Assembly (NCBI RefSeq): GCF_000758605.1 | Contig: NZ_CP009282.1 | Location: 3,534,001-3,598,000 of the forward strand | DNA: 64,000 bases | Direction of reading: 5' to 3' | Source of the DNA: Paenibacillus sp. FSL R5-0912 | Lineage (GTDB): Bacteria; Bacillota; Bacilli; Paenibacillales; Paenibacillaceae | Shown: piece after piece, positions 8,770-18,165 of the stretch | Layout: each line of letters begins with the position of its first letter | How positions within the stretch are numbered: position 1 is the stretch's first letter | Notes under the pieces: generated by a model | The model's input: only the letters and a program-made list of their open reading frames with translations | Database searches by the model: none | Told to the model about the DNA's origin: nothing | Translations under genes and position numbers: made by a program

Positions 8770-9057
8770 TTAGAAATCAGAGGTTGCAACTTCGATGGTG
8801 CCGAAGACTGCGCCTGCAGCTGAGCTGAGAAGTGCGGCAACAAGCAGCAGGTTTACAGAAATTGTGAGACTGTTCAGCGCAGGAATAGTATAAGTGACGA
8901 CTGGAGCATTGACTCTGTAAAGAACAAGGTCCACAGGGAAACCGGAGTTGTTATTTACAGTTACAGCCGCGTTGATGCCTCCAGCCAGATTCTCATAATA
9001 TGATTTACCAACGCCTGCAGCCAGGTTGAAGAATTGTTGCGGTAACAAGATTGCCAT
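8770..9057 (-). CDS. Small beta-rich protein of unknown function
   Basis: 95 residues from ATG 9057, which has GGAGGT at the right distance; a longer frame to 9141 lacks a ribosome site. The sequence is rich in V, N, S and G with alternating patterns (AAVTVNNNSGFPVDLVLYRV, then YTIPALNSLTISV) typical of one beta-sandwich, and has no cysteine or signal peptide. It resembles in style the jelly-roll subunits of endospore appendages (Ena, DUF3992), which are also small, but I cannot confirm family membership. It stands alone with its own terminator. Confidence 0.65.
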   Translation of the reverse strand: MAILLPQQFFNLAAGVGKSYYENLAGGINAAVTVNNNSGFPVDLVLYRVNAPVVTYTIPALNSLTISVNLLLVAALLSSAAGAVFGTIEVATSDF

Positions 9058-9180
9058 GGTAATGACCTCCTTTTCGTTTGATAGGATATCATATTCGCCG
9101 AAACTATGATTGCTGCAACGAATGTCTTGGGAGATTAGCACATTTTAATAGGGTGATGAGAGTTAGAATGAAATAGAAGA

Positions 9181-9211
9181 AGAGCCTCTACCCATGGCGG
9201 GCGGAGGCTCT
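9181..9211. terminator. Possible terminator hairpin after the MFS relic
   Basis: AGAGCCTC pairs with GAGGCTCT around a 15-base loop. The T tract is weak on both strands (three T on plus; TCTTCTATTT on minus). Confidence 0.35.
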
Positions 9212-9240
9212 TTGCGGTTCGATTACTCTATGGATTTGGT

Positions 9241-9522
9241 CTATGACCGAAGCTGGAGCATTTTACGCCCGAAGAGCATTCCGGCAAAAGACATGGCAGC
9301 TATGCTGAAGTAGAGCACTCTGCCGCCGTAAGCCTGATAGATTGCGCCTCCGCATAGGAGGCCAGCATGCCGGACACTCAGCTCCTTGCCCTTGCGCAGT
9401 CACCAGAAGATTAAGGGGAAGACTACAATCTCGCTGATTGCGGCTATGAAAAAGGACTGGCCTACCAGTGCAGATTTGCCTCCCAGCTCCAGAAGATAGA
9501 CCCCGATAAAGGTGTCGTCCAT
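9241..9522 (-). pseudogene. Relic of an MFS transporter (C-terminal part)
   Basis: Read leftward, one frame gives TFIGVYLLELGGKSALVGQS and SEIVVFPLIFW, then a TGA at 9400-9402, then continues as RKGKELSVRHAGLLCGG and AIYQAYGGRVLYFSIAAMSF to a proper stop at 9241. These pieces match the last third of LacY-like/MFS_1-type transporters, with part of a helix pair missing near LLCGG. The in-frame stop, the missing segment and the absence of the N-terminal two thirds mark it as dead. Confidence 0.7.
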
Positions 9523-9611
9523 CCGTGCCGGACTTAAGTCAAGGCTTACCGGGTGCGAATAGTATGGTACACTGGAGCTAATTCTAGTGAATGGTAAGGA
9601 GAATGACAACG

Positions 9612-10379
9612 ATGAAGCTGGTGTCCTGGAATGTAAACGGTCTAAGAGCTTGTGTGAATAAAGGGTTTAACGAATATTTCCGGGAAAGCGCCGCAGACAT
9701 CTTCTGTGTACAGGAAACGAAGCTTCAGGAGGGTCAGATTGTTCTTGACCACGGTGAGGAGTATTCGCAGTACTGGAATTATGCCCTCAAAAAAGGATAT
9801 TCAGGCACAGCCGTCTTCACCCGGATTAAGCCGCTGTCTGTCAGATATGGTCTGGACAAGGAGACCGAAGACGAGGGAAGGATTATTACCCTGGAATTTG
9901 CAGACTTCTATCTGGTGAATGTATACACTCCGAATGCCAAACGGGATCTGTCGAGACTGGATTACCGGATGGAATGGGAGGATGAATTCCGCAATTATCT
10001 GCAGAAGCTGGATGCGCATAAGCCGGTTCTCGTCTGCGGGGATTTGAATGTGGCGCATCAGGATATTGATCTCAAGAATGCCAAATCAAACCGCGGCAAT
10101 TCAGGATTCACCGATGAAGAACGCGGAAAGATGACAGAGCTGCTGGAGGCCGGGTTCGTTGATACTTTCCGGTATTTCTATCCTGAGCTTGAAGGTGCCT
10201 ACAGCTGGTGGTCCTATATGCCGAAGGTAAGAGAGAAGAATGTAGGCTGGCGGATCGACTATTTCCTCGCTTCCTCGCGGCTGGCCCCGCGCCTCCTGGA
10301 TGCAGGGATAGAGTGTAATATTCTTGGCAGTGATCATTGTCCGGTAGTCCTTCATCTTGCCGATGCGGCGGGAGTGTAG
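9612..10379 (+). CDS. exoA: Exodeoxyribonuclease III (AP endonuclease)
   Basis: Cuts abasic sites and removes 3' blocks in base-excision repair. 255 residues from ATG 9612 (AAGGAG 10 bases upstream; ATG 9603 is too close to it). Family landmarks are present: VSWNVNGLRA at the start, QETKLQ (metal-binding Glu), GDLNVAHQDIDL, and WRIDYFLAS with GSDHCPV at the end. It is a single-gene unit ending in a hairpin shared with the convergent amidase gene. Confidence 0.95.
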   Translation: MKLVSWNVNGLRACVNKGFNEYFRESAADIFCVQETKLQEGQIVLDHGEEYSQYWNYALKKGYSGTAVFTRIKPLSVRYGLDKETEDEGRIITLEFADFYLVNVYTPNAKRDLSRLDYRMEWEDEFRNYLQKLDAHKPVLVCGDLNVAHQDIDLKNAKSNRGNSGFTDEERGKMTELLEAGFVDTFRYFYPELEGAYSWWSYMPKVREKNVGWRIDYFLASSRLAPRLLDAGIECNILGSDHCPVVLHLADAAGV

Positions 10380-10411
10380 ATTTATATTTGTTGTACAAAA
10401 GAACATAAAGC

Positions 10412-10450
10412 ATAGAGGCGGTATCCCGGGTTGCGGGGTACCGCCTCTAT
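10412..10450. terminator. Bidirectional hairpin between exoA and amidase gene
   Basis: ATAGAGGCGGTA pairs perfectly with TACCGCCTCTAT around a 15-base loop, midway between convergent genes. T tracts are weak on both sides. Confidence 0.6.
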
Positions 10451-10458
10451 TTGTAACA

Positions 10459-12009
10459 TCAATCAGCTTCTCCGGCCGTGTCAAGAAGCGGAGGGCGCCG
10501 GTGTTTCGTGGCCTGCTCGAAGCTGTAAGCAATGCCGATCAGCACGGCTTCGCTGAAGGCTGAGGCGGAGAAGGTGACCCCCTGTGGACCGTTGGTGATA
10601 TAGCCTCCCGGTGCAGTTATCCCGGTAGTGGTATATCCGGCCGGGACTGTAATGAGCGGATAGCCGGCTCTGGCTGCCAGGTCAGTGCCGTGAAATCCGG
10701 CAAACATGATGGCATCCAGACCGTAATGCTCCAGTGCATAATCGATGCCTTGTCTGCCAGCCATGGACCGGGAGAATTGCAGCTGCTCCAGATATTCCTG
10801 CTCCGTAATGTCGTCTCCGGAAGTATCCAGCCATTCAAGCGTTCCCTGACCATATTTCAGCGCCTGTGCGCTGTGCTGGTTGTTGAATTCGATTAACTCC
10901 TGCAGGGAATGCACCGGGATAGAAGCAGGCAGGCCGCTTAAATAACGGTTTAAGCCTTTTTTGAATTCATATTGCAGAATAACTGCATTCCACTCGGCAT
11001 TCTGGCAAGGAAGCTCAATGGGATCAATGACTTCAGCGCCAAGTTCTTTAAGAACAGCTATGGCAGATTCCATCAGGAGCAGAGCCTCCTCATCCAAATC
11101 CCGATAATAGAATCTCGGGATACCAATCCGTTTGGATTTCACGTATTCAATATCCAGAGAGGCAGTATAATCCTGTCTGCCTGCTGTCCCATCCGATAAA
11201 GTCCCGTGGGGATGCTCTCCGGTACCGGCAATGATACTGAGGAGGAGTGCGGCATCCGATACGGTTCTGGCCATCGGACCGGCGGTATCCTGGCTGCCGA
11301 TCCCTGGTATAATCCCCGCATTGCTTACCAGCCCCCACGTAGGTTTGATGCCGGTAAGCGAGTTCTGGGCAGCCGGACAAATGATGGAACCCGAAGTTTC
11401 CGTGCCCAGAGCGGCAGCTGCCAGGTTAGCGGCAACGGCCGCAGCACTTCCCGAACTGGAGCCGCCAATGAACAGCTCGCCGGGCCCGTAAGGATTCAGC
11501 ACCAGTCCGCCGCGTGAGCTGTATCCCGCCCACATGGTGGGCGACATGAAGTTGGCCCACTCCGTCATATTTGCTTTTCCCAGAATCACTGCGCCTGCAG
11601 CGCGCAGCTTATTAATTACTACGGCATCTTCAGCAGCCCTGTAATCTGCCAATGCCAGCGCTCCCGCACTGGTGTGCAGCTTGTCCGAAGTAGCGATATT
11701 ATCCTTAACAAGTACTGGGATTCCGTGCAGCGGACTACGCACTCCCTTGTCCCGGCGTTCCTGATCCAGCCCCCGGGCAATCTCTAGTGCATCCGGATTA
11801 ATCTCCAGTACAGATTTCAGCAGGCTGTCATACCGGTCAATCCGCTCTAAATACAGCGCTGTTAACCGCTCGGAAGATAATTTTCCCTGCTCCATTTCCT
11901 GCTGCATGGCTGTTATATCCGCTTCAATTATCCATTCCTGCCATTCCCGGGCGGGGGATTGAATGTTGCTGAGGGGGTTGCTGCTAAGGTCTGCATCATT
12001 ATTTTTCAT
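10459..12009 (-). CDS. Amidase-signature family hydrolase
   Basis: About 516 residues. The Ser-cisSer-Lys triad is intact: Lys in VLVKDNIAT, cis-Ser in [10 protein letters not shown] and nucleophile Ser in [12 protein letters not shown]. It is longer than GatA and unlinked to gatB or gatC, so a general amide hydrolase rather than the tRNA amidotransferase; the substrate is unknown. ATG 12009 (MKNND) is preferred to the ATG at 12033, which has no ribosome site. It lies about 30 bases behind the VanZ-RDD gene on the same strand and is probably co-transcribed with it. Confidence 0.88.
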   Translation of the reverse strand: MKNNDADLSSNPLSNIQSPAREWQEWIIEADITAMQQEMEQGKLSSERLTALYLERIDRYDSLLKSVLEINPDALEIARGLDQERRDKGVRSPLHGIPVLVKDNIATSDKLHTSAGALALADYRAAEDAVVINKLRAAGAVILGKANMTEWANFMSPTMWAGYSSRGGLVLNPYGPGELFIGGSSSGSAAAVAANLAAAALGTETSGSIICPAAQNSLTGIKPTWGLVSNAGIIPGIGSQDTAGPMARTVSDAALLLSIIAGTGEHPHGTLSDGTAGRQDYTASLDIEYVKSKRIGIPRFYYRDLDEEALLLMESAIAVLKELGAEVIDPIELPCQNAEWNAVILQYEFKKGLNRYLSGLPASIPVHSLQELIEFNNQHSAQALKYGQGTLEWLDTSGDDITEQEYLEQLQFSRSMAGRQGIDYALEHYGLDAIMFAGFHGTDLAARAGYPLITVPAGYTTTGITAPGGYITNGPQGVTFSASAFSEAVLIGIAYSFEQATKHRRPPLLDTAGEAD

Positions 12010-12039
12010 GGCTGTTTTCTTCTCTCTATACATAGAATT

Positions 12040-13170
12040 TTAGTTGGCTAGCGTCTCAGCGGCAGCAGCCGGCTGCGGGTCCGGCCAGGTAATCACATTG
12101 CGGGTCCGGCTCCACTCTTCATAGAATAGCGGCCGGTCACGCTTAAACATCCGCAGAATCAGATGAATGAAGAAGATCAGATCGGCAAGCGCGGCTGTAA
12201 TTCGTATAACCGTAGAACTGGCAGTGCCGAAATTAAGCATTAAGGCAGAATCAAGGGACAGGAAGTTTATTCCTCCAAGCAATCCATAGAGTAGTCCATA
12301 CCTCACCCACACCATCCATAATTTGAGCGGACCGCCATCCGCACTGCCCAGCCGGATTCGCACCACCCATTTGCCGAGCGTCCGCCCTCCGGTAAAGAGA
12401 GGGACAATCAGGAAATACACCACACTGACTGCCCAGAATGAAATATTCAGAGATAGCTGATTGAGCAGAAGTGCCGCTGACATCCATAGGACTGCATCCA
12501 GCAGGCAAGCGAGGCCTCTGCGGGTGTAGGTAACCTTTTTGGCGGATAAATCCTCCTGGCTGTCCAGCTGTTCAATCCGCGGCAGCAGTCTGGAGATCCA
12601 TAAGGCGATCCGGAATCCGGCTATTCCGCCGAACGTATTGGTGATCAGGTCATCGACATCAAAGATCCGGTAAGGATGGTCGAAGAAACCGTAAATTCCG
12701 GTAATCTGTGTAATCTCAAACAATAGCGACAGCCCGAAAGATAGCATGATGCACACGACCCATCGGGTCCGGAAATAGTAGCCCAGAAACAGCCCGAAAG
12801 GTAGAGTCAGTACAACATTGAAGGCAGCCAGCAGGAAATCCGTTTCACGCAGTACGTTAAGATAGCTTGACGGGTCATTACGCGAGAGATGCGTATTGCG
12901 CAAGATGTCCTGAATGAACTGCAGCGGCACAGGCTGGAGCATATGCCCGGTAGGCGCAGCATTATGGCGTGAGTCAGGCATGGGCAGCAGCACCAGGAAA
13001 AAGGCGTTCAGCAAGTATAGGAGCAGCAAATAGAGGATCAGTGCCCGAATCTTGTTGATATAACCGTGCCGGCGGTATTGAACGATCAGGAACGGCAAAG
13101 TGAAGAGCAGTGCCGCTAACGGAAAAGCCATAAATGCATAAGAGATCGGAAAAAGATAGGATTGAAACAT
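12040..13170 (-). CDS. VanZ-like/RDD two-domain membrane protein
   Basis: 376 residues with about nine membrane helices. The N-terminal half matches VanZ-like proteins (LLPMPD, PFGLFLGYYF, then SLLFEITQ and FDVDDLITNTFGG). The second half, from about residue 215, is an RDD domain (RRGLACLLDAVLWM, then GGRTLGKWVVRIRL). VanZ-like proteins are linked to glycopeptide tolerance and RDD proteins to ion exchange, but the role of the fusion is not established. It starts at ATG 13170 (AGGTG upstream) and leads a likely two-gene unit with the amidase. Confidence 0.82.
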   Translation of the reverse strand: MFQSYLFPISYAFMAFPLAALLFTLPFLIVQYRRHGYINKIRALILYLLLLYLLNAFFLVLLPMPDSRHNAAPTGHMLQPVPLQFIQDILRNTHLSRNDPSSYLNVLRETDFLLAAFNVVLTLPFGLFLGYYFRTRWVVCIMLSFGLSLLFEITQITGIYGFFDHPYRIFDVDDLITNTFGGIAGFRIALWISRLLPRIEQLDSQEDLSAKKVTYTRRGLACLLDAVLWMSAALLLNQLSLNISFWAVSVVYFLIVPLFTGGRTLGKWVVRIRLGSADGGPLKLWMVWVRYGLLYGLLGGINFLSLDSALMLNFGTASSTVIRITAALADLIFFIHLILRMFKRDRPLFYEEWSRTRNVITWPDPQPAAAAETLAN

Positions 13171-13387
13171 GGTTCACCTGCTGCCTTTAGTTTTTGTCTG
13201 AACGATTTCTCGATAGGATGCTAAACATTATGTATGAGACCCCGGTACTTAACGTTGCAGACTATTCCCCTATTATAACTTGCTTGAACCGACTTCAGTA
13301 TAGAATTAAACCTGGCCTTAATCCATGGAATTAATCATTCTATCCGTTCTTTCCTGCATACATATGAGGAGAGGAGCGTGAGACAAG

Positions 13388-13735
13388 ATGGAGAAGAAGG
13401 TACAGCAGTATTATAAACTGAAGACCAGGCAGAAGGAGCTGGAAAAGGAGCTGGCCGGGCTGAGGCAGGATATTCTGGCCTATTTTGCTGAACAGGGCAA
13501 GGCGGAGTCGGTTATCGGCAGCTACAAAGTGAAGCTTGTCACGCAGAACCGGAAGGAATATGATGATGATAAGCTTTTCCAGACATTGTCAGATCCTGAA
13601 CTATGGAGGCTGCTCTCCAAGGCAGATCCGTCCAAAGTAGCGAGTCTCACGAAATTGAAAGTGATTGACGAAGAGAAGATTTCGCATACGTATGACTTGA
13701 AGACAATTACGCTGCTGCAGGTGGATAAACAGTAG
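13388..13735 (+). CDS. Hypothetical coiled-coil protein
   Basis: 115 residues, cytoplasmic, charged. The first 40 residues form a probable coiled coil (KLKTRQKELEKELAGLRQDI); the rest is mixed alpha/beta (VIGSYKVKLVTQNRKEYDDD). A purine-rich GAGGAGAGGAG leader lies upstream of ATG. The fold reminds me slightly of small phage Gam/Gp157-like coiled coils, but I do not recognise the family. It lies upstream of another unknown gene on the same strand. Confidence 0.7.
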   Translation: MEKKVQQYYKLKTRQKELEKELAGLRQDILAYFAEQGKAESVIGSYKVKLVTQNRKEYDDDKLFQTLSDPELWRLLSKADPSKVASLTKLKVIDEEKISHTYDLKTITLLQVDKQ

Positions 13736-13825
13736 ATTCTGCGGTACCGGAGGCGGAGGGGGAAAGCACTTTCCGTCTCCGGCGCAGCAGGTCCTGGAGA
13801 TTAATATGATTGGAGGGGGATGGAA

Positions 13826-14374
13826 ATGAACAGGACAAGGACCGGAATGAAGAAGGCCCGGTTTCGCCTCGTTGCAGGAGTGCTGCTCATTATCGCTCTA
13901 GGATTGCTTGCCTTTTTTTACAGGGAGATTTCTTCCGGACCGGAGAAGCTTCAGGCATGGCAGAAGGTATTCAATCTAACGGTTCATGCTGCAGACGGAA
14001 CACCGGAGCTGGCGCAGCCGGATCGTGAGGCTTCTTATGGAAGCTACCGTGTAACCGACAGCAAGGCACCCGGATATACGCTGATTGTAAATGCTGAAGA
14101 TGCGGATGAGATCAGGCTGAGTGCAAGTACGGGCAGCTTTATACGCTGGAATGCGCCGGATTATAAGGTGAACCAGGTTGGTAAGGAGATTACTATAGCG
14201 CCGGGTGAGACGATCTATTGGACTCCGTTAACCGGAGAATCATCAGAGACGATTACAGAGAGTGAGCTGACAATGTCTGCTTACCGGCATAACTCGGTGT
14301 TCAGCGAAGCCCGGTTTATTATCCGGAGTGATGAGAGCGGTGTCTATACAGGAAAATGGGCAGAGGGGGATTAA
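13826..14374 (+). CDS. Hypothetical single-span membrane protein
   Basis: About 182 residues from ATG 13826; GGAGGGGG is correctly spaced for this ATG but abuts the one at 13820. A single N-terminal helix (FRLVAGVLLIIALGLLAFFY) anchors an extracellular beta-rich domain with SYGSYRVTD and APGETIYWTP. No cysteine lipobox is seen. Family not recognised. Confidence 0.7.
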   Translation: MNRTRTGMKKARFRLVAGVLLIIALGLLAFFYREISSGPEKLQAWQKVFNLTVHAADGTPELAQPDREASYGSYRVTDSKAPGYTLIVNAEDADEIRLSASTGSFIRWNAPDYKVNQVGKEITIAPGETIYWTPLTGESSETITESELTMSAYRHNSVFSEARFIIRSDESGVYTGKWAEGD

Positions 14375-14476
14375 CTGATCGCCACATGCCCTTTTTTGCG
14401 TTAAAATAACAAGTGGGTTTGTTCAAGCAAGGCAAGAATCATTTACAGACGGAATAGATACGGAGGAAGAGAAGAT

Positions 14477-15709
14477 ATGAAGGATTTTGATCTGATGCTG
14501 GAGAAATATGCAGAGCTTGTGGTAAAGGTTGGCGTAAACGTGCAGCCAGGGCAAGTGCTGATGGTGCATGCACCGCTTGAGACCGTGGAGCTTACCCGGC
14601 TTATCGTGGGCAAAGCTTATGAGGCAGGGGCTAAATATGTGCTTGTGGACTGGGATGATGAAGCTGTAACCCGCATCCGTTATGAGAAGGCTTCTGAGGA
14701 TTCCTTCGGATATTATCCGCAGTGGCACGCGGACATGCTGGAGGGATTCGCTGAAGAAGGCGGGGCTATATTACATATTAAGGTGCCGGACCCTGAGCTG
14801 TTCCGCGGAATTGATTCCGCCAAAGTCTCAACAGCAGTTAAGGCTGCTGCGGTAGCACGCAAGAAATATCAGAACTATACCCGCAACAACCGAATCAGCT
14901 GGTCGCTGGTCAAGGCACCAACTCGCGCCTGGGCGGACAAGGTATTCGCTGATCTTCCTGAAGAAGGCCGGATTGAGGCAATGTGGGAAGCAGTATTCCA
15001 GATGAACCGCGTGGGCAGTGAGGACCCGGTTGCTGCATGGCGCAGTCATATCGGTGATCTGAAGCAGAGCCAGGAGCGGATGAATGCCAAGCGTTACAAG
15101 AGCCTGCATTACCGTGCACCGGGCACGGATCTGCGCGTAGAACTGCCTGAAGGTCATCTGTGGCGCGGCGGCGGAGGCGAGAATGCCGGCGGTGTATATT
15201 TTGTAGCGAATATGCCTACGGAAGAGATCTACACGATGCCGCATCGAACCGGAGTCAATGGTACTGTCAAAAGCACCCTTCCGCTGAACCTGAACGGACG
15301 GCTGGTGGACGGAATTACGGTTACCTTTACGGACGGCAAGGTTACAGCCTATGATGCCAAGTCCGGGCGTGAGCATCTGACCTCGCTGCTGGACACGGAT
15401 GAAGGGGCCTCTTATCTTGGGGAGGTGGCACTGGTGCCGCATAACTCTCCGATCTCCCGGCTGAACAGAGTGTTCTATAATACCGGGATCGATGAGAATG
15501 CTTCCTGTCATTTCGCTCTAGGCAGTGCGTATCCGGTTAACATTGAAGGCGGGACTTCCATGACAAGCGAAGAATTGATTGCCAGGGGAGCCAATGTCAG
15601 CCTTACACATGTCGATTTCATGATTGGCTCGGCGGAGCTTGATATTGACGGGGAGCTGGCCGATGGGACCATCGAGCCGGTGTTCCGCCAAGGTAACTGG
15701 GTGCTGTAG
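14477..15709 (+). CDS. ampS: M29-family aminopeptidase
   Basis: Metal-dependent exopeptidase of the AmpS/PepS/aminopeptidase T group; 410 residues, normal length. The presumed ligands of the two-metal centre lie in the usual order: Glu in NMPTEEIYTMP, Glu and His in GEVALVPHNSPIS, Tyr in VFYNTGIDENASCHFALG with its Asp and His, and His-x-Asp in LTHVDFMIG. GGAGGAAGAGA precedes ATG. It ends in a strong terminator and appears monocistronic. Confidence 0.93.
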   Translation: MKDFDLMLEKYAELVVKVGVNVQPGQVLMVHAPLETVELTRLIVGKAYEAGAKYVLVDWDDEAVTRIRYEKASEDSFGYYPQWHADMLEGFAEEGGAILHIKVPDPELFRGIDSAKVSTAVKAAAVARKKYQNYTRNNRISWSLVKAPTRAWADKVFADLPEEGRIEAMWEAVFQMNRVGSEDPVAAWRSHIGDLKQSQERMNAKRYKSLHYRAPGTDLRVELPEGHLWRGGGGENAGGVYFVANMPTEEIYTMPHRTGVNGTVKSTLPLNLNGRLVDGITVTFTDGKVTAYDAKSGREHLTSLLDTDEGASYLGEVALVPHNSPISRLNRVFYNTGIDENASCHFALGSAYPVNIEGGTSMTSEELIARGANVSLTHVDFMIGSAELDIDGELADGTIEPVFRQGNWVL

Positions 15710-15751
15710 CCGAAGGATATTCGGCGGCTTATCAGCTGCGTTCCACAAGTA

Positions 15752-15794
15752 AGGCCGCATTTTTTCCCGGTCAGCGGGGAATGCGGCTTTTTTT
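15752..15794 (+). terminator. Terminator of the aminopeptidase gene
   Basis: AGGCCGCATT pairs with AATGCGGCTT across a loop, followed by an unbroken T run. Confidence 0.85.
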
Positions 15795-15878
15795 GTTATA
15801 ATCATTGCCGCAGGATAAAACTGTTTGTGACACCTCTCCGTCTAATTCATGTAAAAGTGATGGAGAGGAGAGGGAGAG

Positions 15879-16415
15879 ATGACGATGTCCGGGGCAGAGA
15901 TGAAACGGGTTGCTGCCGCTGTGCCGCATGAAGAGATGGATTTTGTTAAGGCGGTTATGGAGCACAGCAATCAGCTGTATCATATTGCATACAGTTATCT
16001 GGGCAACCGCAACGATGCGCTGGAAGCCTTGCAGGAAACAACCTGCCGGGCCTGGATGAAACGAAGAACCCTGAAAGATCCCCAGGCCTTCAAATCCTGG
16101 CTGATACGGATATTAATCTATGTCTGCATTGACGAACAGCGGAGAAGGAAGAGGGCGGTCACAACCGCAGCGGAGAACATGATTGAGCCGGTCATTCATA
16201 ACAGCACTCATACTATGGAGATGCAGTGGGCACTCTCGCAGGTGAAGCTGAAATACCGTCATGTGCTGCTGCTCAAATATTACAATGATATGACCTTGGC
16301 TGAAATCGCCGTCCTGCTTAAGAAGCCGGAAGGGACAGTCAAAACCTGGCAGCACAAAGGATTAAAGCAGCTTAGGATGATTATGAAGAACCGGGGTGAA
16401 TGGAATGAACAGTAG
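15879..16415 (+). CDS. ECF-type RNA polymerase sigma factor
   Basis: 178 residues with sigma region 2 (HIAYSYLGNRNDALEALQET, then SWLIRILIYVCIDEQRRRKR) and region 4 (KYRHVLLLKYYNDMTLAEIA, then PEGTVKTWQHKGLKQLR). ATG 15879 has GGAGAGGAG 8 bases upstream. Its 3' end overlaps the next gene, a membrane anti-sigma protein with a DUF4179-like core, so the pair forms a signal-transduction unit. The signal is unknown. Confidence 0.9.
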   Translation: MTMSGAEMKRVAAAVPHEEMDFVKAVMEHSNQLYHIAYSYLGNRNDALEALQETTCRAWMKRRTLKDPQAFKSWLIRILIYVCIDEQRRRKRAVTTAAENMIEPVIHNSTHTMEMQWALSQVKLKYRHVLLLKYYNDMTLAEIAVLLKKPEGTVKTWQHKGLKQLRMIMKNRGEWNEQ

Positions 16416-17538
16416 CAGGGAAGAACGGGCGATGTTGTCTGATGCGGTCCGTATGCACGAGGCAGCTGAAGCGGACGCCGGAGGCAATGCGGTCAGAATG
16501 GCAGTTCAGGCGGGAATGGAGAGCGGACGCAGAAGAAGCTGGCAGAGCAGATTCACCAAAGGTTCTTTCATCGGTCTGGCTGCCGCTGCGGTTGCCGCAA
16601 TGATCCTATTTTTCATTCCAGTAATCCACGATTCTGCATCGCATACTTCCGCGCCTCCTGGAGCAGTGAATTGGGGAGAGCTGGAAAAGTTTAAACGGCT
16701 CTATTCTTTTGATATGGAGGCAGCGACTCTGGATTCAGCTATCCGGCATAATTATATCCAGATGATTAATCATAGTGCCGCTAGCGGAGATTACAAGATC
16801 ACATTGAATGCCGTTACAGCGGATGAGAATCGGATTATCTTTTTGTATACTGCAGAAGTGGCTGAAGGCCAGGAGGTCTATGGTACCAGCAGTGCACGAA
16901 TGAAGGATCTATCGACAGGACAATATTTGGAGAACGGTGGCGGAATCGGAGGCAATAGGGCGGCTTCTGGCCTGCTCAATAACCGTATTTACTACGGCCT
17001 AAGCATTATTAATCTGGACCGGAACAAGCCGTTCCCGGAGCAGCTGGAAGCGGATTTCCAGATCGCCTCTGTAGACACCGGCAAGCTTGGTCAGCCGAAG
17101 ACAGGGACAATTGTAGCCGACATGCATTATTCTCCCAGACTCAAGGTCAGCTTCAAGCTGGACCCGAAATTCAAAGAGCAGCAAACTGTCATTGTTCAGC
17201 CGGATGAAGACTTCGTCCTGGACGGGATCGAAGTGACACTGGAGAAGGTTGAAATCTCACCCCTTCTGATCCGGACGATGATTAAAATTAAGAATGAGTC
17301 AGATATTACCTGGCAGAACAGGCAAAATATATTTGAAGTTGTATACGGGAATGAAATTCAGTCGATTACAAAATATGGAATTGTCCATCTAGGAATGACG
17401 CTGGGATCCGGGACTTATGAGGGGTTTGAACGGAGATACGGCAGCAATCTGCTGGATCAGCCCAAGTCCCTGAATATGATTCTGAAGACAGGTACGGGGA
17501 AGAATGCCAAGGAAATTAACGTGCCCATTCTGCCGTAA
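16405..17538 (+). CDS. Membrane anti-sigma factor (DUF4179-like)
   Basis: 377 residues. A cytoplasmic N-terminal tail of about 50 residues, one membrane helix (GLAAAAVAAMILFFIPVI) and an extracellular beta-rich domain with two lobes (NWGELEKFKRLYSFDM and a later VTLEKVEISPLLIRTMIKI). The frame opens at GTG 16396, but ATG 16405 sits better behind GGGGTG. It overlaps the sigma gene by 11 bases, implying coupled translation, and presumably holds that sigma factor at the membrane. A second pair of the same design lies at 21873-23994. Confidence 0.85.
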   Translation: MNSSREERAMLSDAVRMHEAAEADAGGNAVRMAVQAGMESGRRRSWQSRFTKGSFIGLAAAAVAAMILFFIPVIHDSASHTSAPPGAVNWGELEKFKRLYSFDMEAATLDSAIRHNYIQMINHSAASGDYKITLNAVTADENRIIFLYTAEVAEGQEVYGTSSARMKDLSTGQYLENGGGIGGNRAASGLLNNRIYYGLSIINLDRNKPFPEQLEADFQIASVDTGKLGQPKTGTIVADMHYSPRLKVSFKLDPKFKEQQTVIVQPDEDFVLDGIEVTLEKVEISPLLIRTMIKIKNESDITWQNRQNIFEVVYGNEIQSITKYGIVHLGMTLGSGTYEGFERRYGSNLLDQPKSLNMILKTGTGKNAKEINVPILP

Positions 17539-17552
17539 AATATGATGAGAGC

Positions 17553-17589
17553 AGGCTGACCGCCGGTATTTTCAGCGCGTCAGCCTTTG
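17553..17589 (+). terminator. Terminator of the first ECF operon
   Basis: AGGCTGAC pairs with GTCAGCCT around an 18-base loop; the following T tract is short (TTGTG). Confidence 0.5.
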
Positions 17590-17631
17590 TGCTGTGTCAC
17601 CTGTGCAGTGTGTAACTATTAAGGTTAACAC

Positions 17632-18063
17632 TTATTCAATCCGGTTATTGAATCTGAAGGCAAGCAGGTACCCGTCGAAGGTCTCTCCGGTGCACTCTGT
17701 ATATTGACCCTGCGTATAGCGGGAGACCGTCTTCCGCCAGAATTTCTGTCCGGTTAGATTCTTCACCGCCGGATTGGTAAATAGCTCCCATTCGCCCCGG
17801 AACCGTCCAAACAGCTCCACAGCCGCTTGCTCCGCGATACCAATTCCCCTGAAGGGCTGCAGCAGAAAAAAGTCATTCACGAAATAATTCACCCCCTGCG
17901 CGCAGTGCGGCGGAGTGGCAATCAGTGCGAAACCAGCCGGCAGTGAATTCACCATGATCAGAAAAGGGTAGAGAATCCCGGGTTTCTCCCACCAGATATT
18001 CTGCACTTCATACTGGTCCGCCAGTGTGCGGCATTCGTCAGCATCCTCAAATATACCGTGCCG
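17632..18063 (-). pseudogene. N-terminally truncated GNAT acetyltransferase
   Basis: The frame reads GIFEDADECRTLADQYEV, YPFLIMVNSLPAGFALI and the acetyl-CoA region QPFRGIGIAEQAAVELF, then FWRKTVSRYTQGQYTE. This is the last three quarters of a predicted-acetyltransferase type in which an N-terminal beta strand of about 40 residues should precede. Upstream of about 18063 the homology stops, no ATG, GTG or TTG start with a ribosome site exists, and an in-frame TAG soon follows. A GTG at 18006 could start a shorter product. Its broken 5' end faces a broken LacI gene 100 bases away. Confidence 0.7.
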
Positions 18064-18165
18064 GTTAGGGGTATGCCCTAAGAGGGCAAGGCCTACGGGA
18101 AACGCTCTTAAACCGGGCTAATTCAGAATGCCTTCTCTGGACAGAAAACTTGATATTAAGCGGTA

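Noticed and set aside
14828..15511. 227-residue minus-strand frame
   Set aside because: Shadow of the M29 aminopeptidase gene.
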